In this document: one piece after another, positions 25,626-33,845 of the stretch
How positions within the stretch are numbered: position 1 is the stretch's first letter
Layout: each line of letters opens with the position of its first letter
Assembly: GCF_040567655.1 (NCBI RefSeq)
Contig: NZ_JBEXAC010000003.1
Location: forward strand, 124,001-188,000
Length of the DNA: 64,000 nt
Source of the DNA: Chitinophaga sp. H8
GTDB taxonomy: Bacteria > Bacteroidota > Bacteroidia > Chitinophagales > Chitinophagaceae
Reading direction: 5' to 3'
Position numbers and translations under genes: made by a program
Notes under the pieces: generated by a model
Databases searched by the model: none
Told to the model about the DNA's origin: nothing
The model's input: only the letters and a program-made list of their open reading frames with translations

Positions 25626-26939
25626 ATGTCACTATTAGTTGTTATTGCTGCTATCCTCTTATTGGTATTTCTGGTTACTTATTGTCGTCTGAATACCTTT
25701 ATGGCTTTCCTCATTGTGTCCCTGTTGATGGGATTGGCATTAGGAATGAAAATTACGGCCATTACCCAGTCTATTCAAACCGGAATAGGTAAAACGTTAG
25801 GCTCGCTTATTATTGTCATTGTATTTGGCGCTATGCTGGGAAAGCTGGTGGCAGAGAGTGGTGCTGCACAGCGTATTGCCACCGGATTAATGCAGGTATT
25901 CGGACAAAAGTATATCCAGTGGTCGCTGATGCTGACCGGGTTTATTGTGGGCATACCTTTGTTCTACAATATCGGGTTTGTGCTGATGGTACCGCTGATA
26001 TTCACGGTAGCCGCACGTACAGGATTGCCGGCAGTGTACCTGGGTATTCCTATGTTGGCATCCCTTTCGGTAACCCATGGTTATCTCCCGCCACACCCGT
26101 CACCCACAGCGTTGGTGCATGAATTCGGGGCTAATATGGGCCTTACGTTGCTCTATGGTATGCTGGTAGCCATTCCTGCTATTGTAATGGCGGGGCCGGT
26201 GTTTTCCCGTTTCCTGAAGCAATATAAAACAGCCCCTGCGGCGATGTTTACTGCGGAGCCTATGCCTGATGAGCAATTACCAGGCATGCTGGCCAGTATC
26301 TATGCTGCATTGTTACCGGTAGTGTTACTGGCAGTAACAGCTTTGATAAAAGTGGTTACCGTTGAAACGCAGCCTTTGTACCAGCTGGCCGATTGGCTCG
26401 GCGATCCGGTGATAGTAATGCTGCTGGCAGTACTAAATGGCATGTATATTCTGGGACTGCGCAGAGGGATGCCCATGAAAAAAGTAATGGGAGTGATGGA
26501 TGATGCGGTAAGAGATGTAGCGGTGATTATACTGATCATCGGAGGTTCGGGCGCGCTCACCCAGATGCTGCACGACAGTAAGGTGAGCAGTTATATTGCC
26601 ACTGTTTTACAGGGCATGCATACACATCCGCTGATACTGGCCTGGGGTATTGCTGCATTGATCCGCGTATGCGTAGGGTCGGCTACAGTAGCGGGATTGA
26701 CCACAGCTGGTATTGTAGCACCCTTAATTGGATCTACCGGTGTAAACCCCAGCTTAATGGTGCTGGCTACCGGTGCCGGCAGCTTAATGTTTTCACATGT
26801 AAATGATGCCGGTTTCTGGATGTTCAAGGAATATTTTAACTTGTCTGTGAAAGATACCATTAAAACGTGGTCTGTGATGGAAACAATTGTATCCATAGTA
26901 GGATTGGGAGGATGTTTATTATTAAGTTTGTTTGTATAA
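25626..26939 (+). CDS. GntP-family permease (gluconate/organic-acid:H+ symporter type)
   Basis: A 437-residue protein with about twelve membrane helices. The overall pattern, including FGAMLGKLVAESGAAQRIA (about 57-75), the PPHPSP loop (about 155-160, SVTHGYLPPHPSPTALV) and GVNPSLMVLATGAGSLMFSHVNDAGFW near the C-terminus, is characteristic of the GntP family. Members import gluconate, glycerate, idonate or D-serine. The neighbouring genes (Rid protein, D-threonine-aldolase-like enzyme) suggest a D-amino-acid or 3-hydroxy-amino-acid substrate rather than gluconate; this is inference from context. It is the first gene of a probable four-gene unit. Confidence 0.85.
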   Translation: MSLLVVIAAILLLVFLVTYCRLNTFMAFLIVSLLMGLALGMKITAITQSIQTGIGKTLGSLIIVIVFGAMLGKLVAESGAAQRIATGLMQVFGQKYIQWSLMLTGFIVGIPLFYNIGFVLMVPLIFTVAARTGLPAVYLGIPMLASLSVTHGYLPPHPSPTALVHEFGANMGLTLLYGMLVAIPAIVMAGPVFSRFLKQYKTAPAAMFTAEPMPDEQLPGMLASIYAALLPVVLLAVTALIKVVTVETQPLYQLADWLGDPVIVMLLAVLNGMYILGLRRGMPMKKVMGVMDDAVRDVAVIILIIGGSGALTQMLHDSKVSSYIATVLQGMHTHPLILAWGIAALIRVCVGSATVAGLTTAGIVAPLIGSTGVNPSLMVLATGAGSLMFSHVNDAGFWMFKEYFNLSVKDTIKTWSVMETIVSIVGLGGCLLLSLFV

Positions 26940-26968
26940 AGTATAGTTCATTTTATAAAAATATCGTT

Positions 26969-27430
26969 ATGTCAGCAAATGAAAGATTCAAAGCATTAGG
27001 ATTACAATTGCCACCTGCACCTGCACCTGCGGGAGTTTATAAACCATTGTTGATAGATGGTAAGCACGTATATGTATCCGGGCATGGTCCTGTAAAAGAA
27101 GATCAAAGCCTGATCGTTGGCAAGATAGGGGCCGAAATGGATATGGAGCAAGGTAAGCTGGCCGCACAGCAGGTGGGATTAACAATTTTGTCTACCCTGA
27201 TGGCTAACCTGGGTAGCCTGGACAAAATCAAGCGGGTGATCAAGGTATTAGGCATGGTTAACTGTACTGCTGATTTTGGCCAACATCCATATGTCATTAA
27301 TGGTTGCAGTGAATTGTTTGCCAAGATATGGGGAGAAGATAATGGTATTGGGGTACGTAGTGCTGTAGGCATGGGCTCTTTACCAGGTAATATTTCTGTG
27401 GAAATTGAAGTCTTGTTTGAACTGGCTTAA
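26969..27430 (+). CDS. Rid (YjgF/YER057c/UK114) family protein
   Basis: A 153-residue cytoplasmic protein of the Rid family, small trimeric proteins of which RidA hydrolyses reactive imines. The family fold is recognisable from YVSGHGPV (about 35-42), the central helix, and the C-terminal NISVEIEVLFELA. The arginine that RidA uses for imine hydrolysis lies just before the LP of the motif VARLP; here the aligned segment is GMGSLP, so Ser137 takes its place. The protein may therefore belong to a Rid subgroup without imine-deaminase activity. The frame is open 34 codons further upstream into gntP; ATG 26969 is chosen as it lies after the gntP stop and starts the conserved part. Confidence 0.85.
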   Translation: MSANERFKALGLQLPPAPAPAGVYKPLLIDGKHVYVSGHGPVKEDQSLIVGKIGAEMDMEQGKLAAQQVGLTILSTLMANLGSLDKIKRVIKVLGMVNCTADFGQHPYVINGCSELFAKIWGEDNGIGVRSAVGMGSLPGNISVEIEVLFELA

Positions 27431-27463
27431 TGGCTGTTGTGATAGTTAATTAATCTTATAGAG

Positions 27464-28567
27464 ATGCACTGGTACGACCTGCAAAATATAGCACAGATTG
27501 ATTCCCCTGCGATAGTATTATATCCTGACCGTATAAAGGAGAACATACAGCAGTTAATAAAGATGATTGGTGATGTATCCCGGTTACGCCCACACGTAAA
27601 GACGTCAAAAACGGCGGAAGTGGTACAGCTGATGCAGGAAGCTGGTATCAATAAGTACAAGTGTGCCACTATTGCGGAAGCAGAAATGCTTGGTATGGCG
27701 GGTGTTGCGGAGGCTATGCTGGCTTATCAGCCAGTGGGTCCCAAGATCTTCAGGTTGCTGGCCGTGGCACAAAAATATCCAGCTACCCGCTTTTCCTGCC
27801 TGGTAGACAATGAAGCTACTGCGGTGGCTATAGCGGCTACATTTGCCGCACAGCAATTATCCATACCGGTATTCATGGATCTCAACGTAGGGATGAACAG
27901 AACCGGGATTAAACCTGGAAAAGCAGCATTGGAATTATATACCCGGCTACATACCATTACCGGTATCACCCCTGTAGGATTGCATGCGTATGATGGTCAT
28001 ATTCATGATACGGAACTGGCTGTGAGAACGGAGAAATGTGTAAAGGCATTTGAACCGGTGAAGGCGTTGGTGCAACAAATAAAAGATGCCGGATTACCTG
28101 CACCATTGGTGGTGGCGGGGGGAACGCCAACTTTTTCCATACATGCCGCTAACGAAGCGGTAGATTGCAGCCCGGGCACTTTTGTACTTTGGGACGAAGG
28201 ATACCGGCAACACATTCCTGAGCAGCCATTTCAGTTTGCTGCTGTATTGATAACACGGGTAATTGCAGTAATAGATGATCAGTTGTTATGCCTGGATCTT
28301 GGACATAAATCAGTGGCAGCTGAAAACCCACAGCCCAGGGTATTCTTTTTAAATGTACCGGCCGCAACACCGGTGTCTCAAAATGAAGAACACCTGGTGG
28401 TAAGAGTGGAAGATACTTCCCTTTATCCGGTGGGGACTGTGTTTTATGGGGTGCCCTATCATATCTGCCCTACCATGGCATTATATGAAAAGGCATATGT
28501 GGCCAGTGATAATACCTGTATGGCCAACTGGCGTATCATAGCCCGTGACCGTAGTATTACAGTTTAA
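27464..28567 (+). CDS. D-threonine-aldolase-like PLP enzyme
   Basis: A 367-residue enzyme of the alanine-racemase-fold D-threonine aldolase family, which splits D-3-hydroxy-amino acids into glycine and an aldehyde using PLP and a divalent metal. The PLP lysine is probably Lys46 in RPHVKTSKT. GLHAYDGHI in the middle and HICPT at 333-337 near the C-terminus fit the metal-binding region (His333 and Cys335). Related enzymes include D-serine dehydratases and 3-hydroxyaspartate aldolases, so the exact substrate cannot be read from the sequence. Its gene follows the Rid gene by 33 bp and precedes the DUF2252 gene by 28 bp, which suggests one transcript and a role in degrading an imported D-amino acid. 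Confidence 0.82.
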   Translation: MHWYDLQNIAQIDSPAIVLYPDRIKENIQQLIKMIGDVSRLRPHVKTSKTAEVVQLMQEAGINKYKCATIAEAEMLGMAGVAEAMLAYQPVGPKIFRLLAVAQKYPATRFSCLVDNEATAVAIAATFAAQQLSIPVFMDLNVGMNRTGIKPGKAALELYTRLHTITGITPVGLHAYDGHIHDTELAVRTEKCVKAFEPVKALVQQIKDAGLPAPLVVAGGTPTFSIHAANEAVDCSPGTFVLWDEGYRQHIPEQPFQFAAVLITRVIAVIDDQLLCLDLGHKSVAAENPQPRVFFLNVPAATPVSQNEEHLVVRVEDTSLYPVGTVFYGVPYHICPTMALYEKAYVASDNTCMANWRIIARDRSITV

Positions 28568-28595
28568 TGTACTTTTATAGTATATATCTTGTTTT

Positions 28596-29828
28596 ATGCG
28601 GAATGTTATCAAGCGTATTAAAACGTTTAATGATGGCAGGATCCCTGAGCTGTTGCAGCTCAAGTATAAAGGAATGCGTGAAAATGCTTTCCGTTTTTAC
28701 AGGGGTTCCTGCCATTTATTTTATCAGGACCTGCCAGCAAAAAGCCCTTTGTTAAAGTCCCCGCTGGCATGGGTATGCGGTGATCTCCACCTGGAAAATT
28801 TTGGCAGCTACAAAGGAGATAACCGGCTGGCATATTTTGACATCAATGATTTTGATGAATCCGTTCTGGCCCCCTGCCTGGTAGATGCAGGCAGATTGTT
28901 ATGCAGCTTATTCCTGGCTAGTAGTGCACTTGGGATCAATGAGGATGGCGCTACCCATCTCTTTAATGTTTTCCTGGAGGAATATGCAACTACACTTGCA
29001 GCCGGATACATACGCCCGCTGGAACAGCGTACCGCAAAAGGAGTAGTGCGGGAACTGCTGGATGCAGTACAACTCCGCAAACAAAAGGACTTTCTGAATA
29101 AGCGGGTTACTTATAAGAACGGGGTAGCCAAACTGATCATTAACAATATACGGACATTCAAAGCAGACAAACATACCCGTGAGCAGGTGAAAGAGGCTAT
29201 TGAAGCATGGGGTGCTCAAATGAAAGGCCCTGGCTTTTATAAAGTAAAAGATATTGCTTATCGTGTGGCCGGTACCGGTAGTCTGGGTGCAGACCGGTAC
29301 ATTGTTTTGGCAGCAGGAAAAAATGGTACAGCCGGCGACTTTCTGCTGGATGTTAAACTGGCCACTCCTTCCTGTATACTGGCTTATTTTGATTTTCCTC
29401 AACCAGCATGGTCACATGAGGCGGCCCGTATTATAGAACTGCAGAAAAGAATACAGGCTACTTCGCCGTTTTTACTGAACGATATAGTGATCAACAACCG
29501 GCAGTTTGTGTTAAAAGAACTGCAGCCAATGCTGGATAAACTGGACTATGCATTGTTTAGGGGTAAGCTCCGGAAGCTGGAGATGGTATTGAAAACAATG
29601 GGGCAGATCTGTGCCTGGGATTGTTTGCGCAGCTCAGGGCGGCAGGGATCAGCGATTGCCGATGAACTGATTGCTTTTGGAAAAGAGGTATCCGTCTGGC
29701 GTAAACCATTATTTGATTTTGCGCAGGCGTACAGTGCACAGGTGGAAAAAGATTATGCTACCTTTTGCCAGGCATATGATGAAGGTGTATTCACATTGTT
29801 ACCTGCTCCTGCAGAGCTAAAAAAATAG
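28596..29828 (+). CDS. DUF2252 family protein (kinase-like fold)
   Basis: A 410-residue cytoplasmic protein matching the DUF2252 family. Its conserved blocks are present: RENAFRFYRGS (about 28-38), GDLHLENFG (62-70) and DINDFDES (82-89). The second and third resemble the catalytic loop and metal-binding segment of aminoglycoside-phosphotransferase-like kinases, so a small-molecule kinase role is possible but unproven. The function of the family is unknown. It is the last gene of the likely gntP unit, and its 3' end overlaps that of the convergent downstream gene by 12 bp (29817-29828). Confidence 0.8.
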   Translation: MRNVIKRIKTFNDGRIPELLQLKYKGMRENAFRFYRGSCHLFYQDLPAKSPLLKSPLAWVCGDLHLENFGSYKGDNRLAYFDINDFDESVLAPCLVDAGRLLCSLFLASSALGINEDGATHLFNVFLEEYATTLAAGYIRPLEQRTAKGVVRELLDAVQLRKQKDFLNKRVTYKNGVAKLIINNIRTFKADKHTREQVKEAIEAWGAQMKGPGFYKVKDIAYRVAGTGSLGADRYIVLAAGKNGTAGDFLLDVKLATPSCILAYFDFPQPAWSHEAARIIELQKRIQATSPFLLNDIVINNRQFVLKELQPMLDKLDYALFRGKLRKLEMVLKTMGQICAWDCLRSSGRQGSAIADELIAFGKEVSVWRKPLFDFAQAYSAQVEKDYATFCQAYDEGVFTLLPAPAELKK

Positions 29829-30224
29829 CTGGGATAAAACATTGCTGGCATCATTGATGCTGGGTTTCAGCCCCAGAAACTTACTGAATTGTGCGGCTGT
29901 GAGTATTGTTTTTAATTTGGAAGTAAGGCCATTTTTCATACTGCCAAATTTAGTAGTATAAGCAGCCGGATTACTTTGTTGTAATGGCAGGATGTTTACC
30001 TTTTGTTTAATAAAACTGGTAACAAGGTTGAGTATCTTTGGTTGCTGTGTTGCTGTAAGTGATAAGGCAGGGCTTAATTTTGAAAGGATGGCATTTGCGG
30101 TACCATCGATATTTAACAGGGGGGCCTGTTTAGTAATATCAGGAACCGCAGGCAATGCACCTTGGGCACTAGCTGTCATTGAACATACACCTGCAAAAAA
30201 TACCAGGAGTGTTATCTTTTTCAT
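29817..30224 (-). CDS. Small secreted protein, function unknown
   Basis: A 135-residue protein. The frame extends 23 codons further upstream, but ATG 30224 begins a proper signal peptide (MKKITLLVFFAGVCSMTASAQ), so it is preferred. The mature part is helical, with LTATQQPKILNLVTSFIKQK and LKTILTAAQFSKFLGL. The spacing of these helices resembles small periplasmic stress proteins that count on an LTxxQ motif (Spy/CpxP-like), but the resemblance is weak, and I do not assign a function. It is transcribed convergently with the DUF2252 gene and overlaps its end by 12 bp. Confidence 0.6.
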   Translation of the reverse strand: MKKITLLVFFAGVCSMTASAQGALPAVPDITKQAPLLNIDGTANAILSKLSPALSLTATQQPKILNLVTSFIKQKVNILPLQQSNPAAYTTKFGSMKNGLTSKLKTILTAAQFSKFLGLKPSINDASNVLSQLFF

Positions 30225-30341
30225 GATAAAGGGTTTTAGACGACTGATTTGGTTGTACATATTAAATATACGGATTTCCTCAACAGCGTTCATCAGCCTA
30301 CTAAGGCATATTATTTGCCATAACTGACTAAAAAAAGTATT

Positions 30342-31214
30342 ATGGGTTCTTACCGCACCATAAACAAGCTGCTTTTATTACTACTGATTGTGGGAGGGTT
30401 TTTTGTGGGAGGTTGCCAGAAAAATGAAACCAGTACTATTTTACCGGCATCCAGGGAAGTGGAGGTTAAAGACGAAGCATATGGCACAGATCCTGCACAA
30501 AAAATGGATGTGTACCTGCCTGCGGACAGAAGTACGGATGCTACCAAGGCTATTGTGTTTATTCATGGAGGAGGATGGGTAGGCGGTGATAAAAAAGACT
30601 TCACCCTGGCGATTGATTCTTTAAAGAACCGTACCGCCACCTATGCTTATTTTAATATCAATTACCGGCTGGCTACTGCCAACAGGAACCATTTTCCTAC
30701 GGCTGAGCAGGACGTAAAGCAGGCGCTGGAATATATCTGGCAAAATGCCGGCAGATACCAGATTTCCAATATTACCATAGTGCTGGGAGCCAGTGCAGGT
30801 GCGCATCTGGCAGCATTGTCTGCTTACAAGCATAATGAAAAAGGGTATATAAAAACAGCCATATGCCTGATAGGGGTGTATAATATGACTACCTTATACA
30901 ATCAGGCAGGGGCGGACGTAAAACCGTTGTTATCAATCTTTATGGGAGGTAGCCCACAGCAAAACCCTACTGCCTATCAGGAGGGTAGTCCGGTTAATTA
31001 TGTAACAGCAAAAAGCCCGCCTACACTGGTCATACATGGTACAGAAGATCAGGTGGCGCCGATTGCCCAGGCAGAGGAATTAGTACAGCACCTGAAGCAG
31101 GCAGGTGTAGTACATGAATATGTTACTTATAAGGCAGGCCATGAAATTCCTCCGGCATCAGCAGGCGATGCGGTGTTGAGGATGTTTACCTTTATTAACA
31201 AGTATGCTAAATAG
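30342..31214 (+). CDS. Alpha/beta-hydrolase lipoprotein (carboxylesterase type)
   Basis: A 290-residue lipoprotein: a hydrophobic signal ends in GGC (lipid-attachment Cys25). The rest is an alpha/beta hydrolase of the BD-FAE / hormone-sensitive-lipase type. The oxyanion-hole motif is HGGGW (75-79), the nucleophile is Ser151 in GASAGAH, the acid is probably Asp236 in HGTEDQV, and the base is His267 in AGHE. Substrates of this family are short-chain esters, including acetyl or feruloyl groups on plant polysaccharides. No polysaccharide-utilisation genes are next to it. A long hairpin lies directly behind the stop codon. Confidence 0.82.
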   Translation: MGSYRTINKLLLLLLIVGGFFVGGCQKNETSTILPASREVEVKDEAYGTDPAQKMDVYLPADRSTDATKAIVFIHGGGWVGGDKKDFTLAIDSLKNRTATYAYFNINYRLATANRNHFPTAEQDVKQALEYIWQNAGRYQISNITIVLGASAGAHLAALSAYKHNEKGYIKTAICLIGVYNMTTLYNQAGADVKPLLSIFMGGSPQQNPTAYQEGSPVNYVTAKSPPTLVIHGTEDQVAPIAQAEELVQHLKQAGVVHEYVTYKAGHEIPPASAGDAVLRMFTFINKYAK

Positions 31215-31218
31215 AGAG

Positions 31219-31267
31219 CCTGTTGCAGCTATACTGCTGCGTAAAAGCGCAGTATAGCTGCAGCAGG
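31219..31267. terminator. Long bidirectional hairpin between convergent genes
   Basis: A 19-bp stem (31219-31237 with 31249-31267, one G-T pair) fills the 53-bp gap between the esterase stop and the stop codon of the convergent lipoprotein gene, which begins at the very next base. No T-run follows on either side, so termination would depend on the stem alone. Confidence 0.6.
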
Positions 31268-32002
31268 TTATTGCAGTACTATTTTTACATATTTGGTACC
31301 TGGATTCATATCATTGTCTAAAAAGATATAGGTAGCTAACAGGGTATTACTGTCCATCCATTTTACTTCGCCGGGTCCCCAATTGTTGATTTCAATTTCG
31401 CCTATCATTTTTACCTGGTCATTTTCGTAGCTGAACAGCTGGAACCCGTTGGGTACAAACCCTGCCGCAAGATCCATAGAAGTACATAACAGATACTTTT
31501 TATCGGGCGAAACAACCGGTGCGCCCCAGGTATGGAGGGTATCTCCGTTGGCCGGATTTACCAGGAGATAATCTCCGGATTCGTAGTAAGTGGCTATCAC
31601 TCCCAGGCGGTGAATAGCAGGAAAATATCCGGCATAGGTATAACCCGCATAGTCTTCATCATCCTGGTTCACTTTATTGACCATGGACATCGTTTGTCCG
31701 TTGGTCAGTGAGAACAGGAGGGTATCAGCATTACGCTTTAGCAGGAGGCTGTCTTTAGCCAGTAAAACATTTTCGGTGGTATCGGTAGATGAGGAAGGGT
31801 ATTGATCAAATAAGGCCTTGCTAACCGTGTATACCAGCAGGGTTTTATTCCCTAAATGAAGGGTATCTATTGGAATATTACTATCTATGTTATTATTAAC
31901 AGTGGTATCAGTAGTGGCAGTACCATCACCGGTACGAGGAGTCTGGTTATTGCATGCTGCCAGCAGGAGGGCGGAGGTCAGCAATAGCAGGTTACATTTC
32001 AT
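31268..32002 (-). CDS. Lipoprotein of unknown function
   Basis: A 244-residue lipoprotein with the lipobox LAAC (Cys17). A Thr/Asn/Asp-rich linker of about 30 residues follows, then a globular part rich in beta strands (repeating patterns such as GDYLLVNPANGDTLHTWG and PDKKYLLCTSMDLA) that suggests a small beta-propeller or beta-sandwich. No enzymatic motif is visible and I do not recognise the family. It is convergent with the esterase gene and separated from it only by a hairpin. The 294 bp upstream of it contain the rplI terminator but no recognisable promoter. Confidence 0.7.
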   Translation of the reverse strand: MKCNLLLLTSALLLAACNNQTPRTGDGTATTDTTVNNNIDSNIPIDTLHLGNKTLLVYTVSKALFDQYPSSSTDTTENVLLAKDSLLLKRNADTLLFSLTNGQTMSMVNKVNQDDEDYAGYTYAGYFPAIHRLGVIATYYESGDYLLVNPANGDTLHTWGAPVVSPDKKYLLCTSMDLAAGFVPNGFQLFSYENDQVKMIGEIEINNWGPGEVKWMDSNTLLATYIFLDNDMNPGTKYVKIVLQ

Positions 32003-32220
32003 AAGGTACGTCGTTTAATTGGCCAGGCAATCACCGGTACCACTGTTGAATGATGATGACATAGGATCAGCAGATGGCAGGCGCCCGGTATCGGATGTAA
32101 ATGTAGATATTTTATTATATATGTTGTATGTCATCGGGAGGGAGATCCTGAGGTTGTACGTGGGAGGCAATAGCAGCAGGTGAGGAAGTAGCTATCCCGG
32201 CAGGGGGGATAGTTGGAGGT

Positions 32221-32252
32221 AAAAAAAATCCCGGACCTGTGAGGGACCGGGA
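32221..32252 (-). terminator. Terminator of the rpsF-rpsR-rplI operon
   Basis: On the minus strand a hairpin with outer stem TCCCGG/CCGGGA (32229-32234 with 32247-32252) is followed by a run of eight Ts (32221-32228). It lies 45 bp after the rplI stop. Confidence 0.75.
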
Positions 32253-32296
32253 AGTTTCTTTATACTGATTGTGTTGCCACAAGTCAGTCGTATGGT

Positions 32297-32743
32297 TTAC
32301 TCAGCTACCACTTCAAATTCCATTTCAGTTTCGTTGCCTTTACCGAAATCGATGCGAGCTTTGTAAGTACCTAATTCTTTAACATCATCCAGGATGTGGA
32401 TGCGGCGGCGGTCGATTTCGTAACCTTTTTGCTCTTTAATAGCACGTGCAATCTGCACACCGGTTACGCTACCGAATATTTTACCGGAAGTACCGGTTTT
32501 AGCGCCAATTTTAACAGCAGAAGACTTCAGTACTTCTACTACTTTGGCAATTTCGGCCAACATTTTCTCTTCTTTTACTTGACGCACTTTCAGGCGTTCC
32601 TGTAATTGCTTTAAGTTAGAAGGGCTGGCTTCCACTGCAAATTTCTGAGGTATCAGAAAATTTCTGGCATAACCGTTTTTCACGCTTACCAGTTCATTCT
32701 TCTGGCCCAGATTATCAACGTCTTGTATTAAGATGATTTGCAT
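32297..32743 (-). CDS. rplI: 50S ribosomal protein L9
   Basis: L9 binds 23S rRNA at the base of the L1 stalk and influences translational fidelity. The 148-residue protein has the family N-terminus MQIILIQDVDNLGQKNELVS, with VKNGYARNFLIPQKFA following, then a long helix and the C-terminal domain. The length is normal. It is the last gene of the rpsF-rpsR-rplI operon, the standard order, starting 6 bp after the rpsR stop, and is followed by a terminator. Confidence 0.97.
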   Translation of the reverse strand: MQIILIQDVDNLGQKNELVSVKNGYARNFLIPQKFAVEASPSNLKQLQERLKVRQVKEEKMLAEIAKVVEVLKSSAVKIGAKTGTSGKIFGSVTGVQIARAIKEQKGYEIDRRRIHILDDVKELGTYKARIDFGKGNETEMEFEVVAE

Positions 32744-32749
32744 AACTTC

Positions 32750-33022
32750 TTACTTTAAAAGGTCAGTAACATAAGGCAATAAAGCCATTTGACGAGCTTT
32801 TTTAATAGCCTGGGCTACTTTACGCTGAAATTTCAGGGAGTTACCCGTAATACGGCGGGGCAGCATTTTGCCCTGGTCGTTCAGAAATTTCTTCAGAAAC
32901 TCGCCGTCCTTGTAATCCACATACTTGATGCCCATTTTCTTAAAACGGCAGTATTTCTTCTGGCGTTTTTCAGTTTTAACGGCTGTTAAGTATTTAATTT
33001 CTTGTTTAGGTTTAACTGCCAT
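32750..33022 (-). CDS. rpsR: 30S ribosomal protein S18
   Basis: S18 forms a pair with S6 on the platform of the 30S subunit. The 90-residue protein has the typical [18 protein letters not shown] segment and the basic block [20 protein letters not shown]. The frame is open 14 codons further upstream, overlapping rpsF; ATG 33022 is chosen because it gives the family length and lies 4 bp beyond the rpsF stop. Confidence 0.96.
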   Translation of the reverse strand: MAVKPKQEIKYLTAVKTEKRQKKYCRFKKMGIKYVDYKDGEFLKKFLNDQGKMLPRRITGNSLKFQRKVAQAIKKARQMALLPYVTDLLK

Positions 33023-33026
33023 AATT

Positions 33027-33377
33027 TTAAGCTTCAGTGGTTTTAGGATCAGCGTTAACGCCATGTTTCTTGCGGCCGTTGTACTCTACAGCGTACTTGT
33101 CCAGTGCAGTAACCATGTGACGTAATACATTTTCATCGCGATTCAGCTGAATTTTCAGCTTCTCATTGAGGTCGGATGGCGCACTGTATTCCAGAACCAG
33201 ATACATTCCTGTAGTCTTTTTCCGGATAGGATACGCCAGTGATCTTAATCCCCAGGGATTTTCGTGCGTTACATCTCCGCCATTATCTTTAATGATATCA
33301 GCGAATTTCTTCTGGGCTGCCTTGTAGTCATCCTCAGAAAGCACAGGGGTAAAGATCACCATCAATTCGTAGTTCAT
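33027..33377 (-). CDS. rpsF: 30S ribosomal protein S6
   Basis: S6 binds the central domain of 16S rRNA together with S18. The 116-residue protein starts [20 protein letters not shown] and contains [25 protein letters not shown] sequence in its middle, both characteristic. The C-terminal tail is basic and slightly extended ([16 protein letters not shown]). It is the first gene of the operon, and a consensus -7 box lies 46 bp upstream. Confidence 0.96.
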   Translation of the reverse strand: MNYELMVIFTPVLSEDDYKAAQKKFADIIKDNGGDVTHENPWGLRSLAYPIRKKTTGMYLVLEYSAPSDLNEKLKIQLNRDENVLRHMVTALDKYAVEYNGRKKHGVNADPKTTEA

Positions 33378-33422
33378 AATGTTCCCTGTTTAAAAATTGA
33401 TTAAAAATAAAAATTTGGAGTG

Positions 33423-33430
33423 CAAAGATA
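33423..33430 (-). promoter_or_regulatory. -7 box of the rpsF operon promoter
   Basis: Minus-strand TATCTTTG matches TAnnTTTG exactly, 46 bp before the rpsF start codon. The -33 element is not clear. Confidence 0.55.
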
Positions 33431-33525
33431 GGCTTTTTTACGTACCAACCCTGATTATTTGGACATTAATTATACTGGGATATTGGGAGGAGAGTAATTG
33501 TATGGTAATTAATGCGTTAGGGGGG

Positions 33526-33558
33526 AGCTAAAAGCTAATTGCCAACAGCTAACAGCTC
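33526..33558. repeat. AGCT-rich repeat copy upstream of rpsF
   Basis: Short copy of the element seen after nuoN and before recJ: AGCTAAAAGCTAATT followed by AACAGCTAACAGCT. Only one arm is present here, directly next to a terminator hairpin. Confidence 0.65.
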
Positions 33559-33589
33559 AAAAAAAGGCCGTCCTCAAAAGGGAACGGCC
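33559..33589 (-). terminator. Orphan minus-strand intrinsic terminator
   Basis: On the minus strand, GGCCGT...ACGGCC (33584-33589 with 33566-33571) forms a stem extended by further pairs (CCT/AGG), followed by seven Ts (33559-33565). No annotated minus-strand gene lies upstream: the next gene on that side is htpG on the plus strand. It must therefore end an unannotated transcript or be a leftover. Confidence 0.7.
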
Positions 33590-33800
33590 GTTTCGAAAGA
33601 GGTTTTTTCAAAAAAAGATCAGTGGTTAACGAGCATCTTGCTTTATCCAGATCCTCCAATGCTGGTTAATACAGCCATTGGAAGAGATAAATTATTGATA
33701 TACAATTATTTGATATAAAATGCTGCCGCTTTCCAGGGACAACATACCAATAACATGGGCACATCCGGCCTTACTGCTCCATACCAGTATATATTATTGA
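33590..33800 (-). ncRNA. Candidate small RNA ending at the orphan terminator
   Basis: The region between the orphan minus-strand terminator and a minus-strand -7 box TATATTTG (33805-33812) could encode an RNA of roughly 210-240 nt. It contains a hairpin at 33656-33681 (CCAATG-type arms with a one-base bulge). No -33 element is seen, and no known RNA family is recognised. This is a prediction only. Confidence 0.2.
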
Positions 33801-33845
33801 TGCTCAAATATACGCACTTATATCCACCAGGGGCAGTGTTGTTTT

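Noticed and set aside
25607..25792. 61-codon frame overlapping the start of the gntP-type gene
   Set aside because: It overlaps the clearly coding permease in another frame and has no features of its own.
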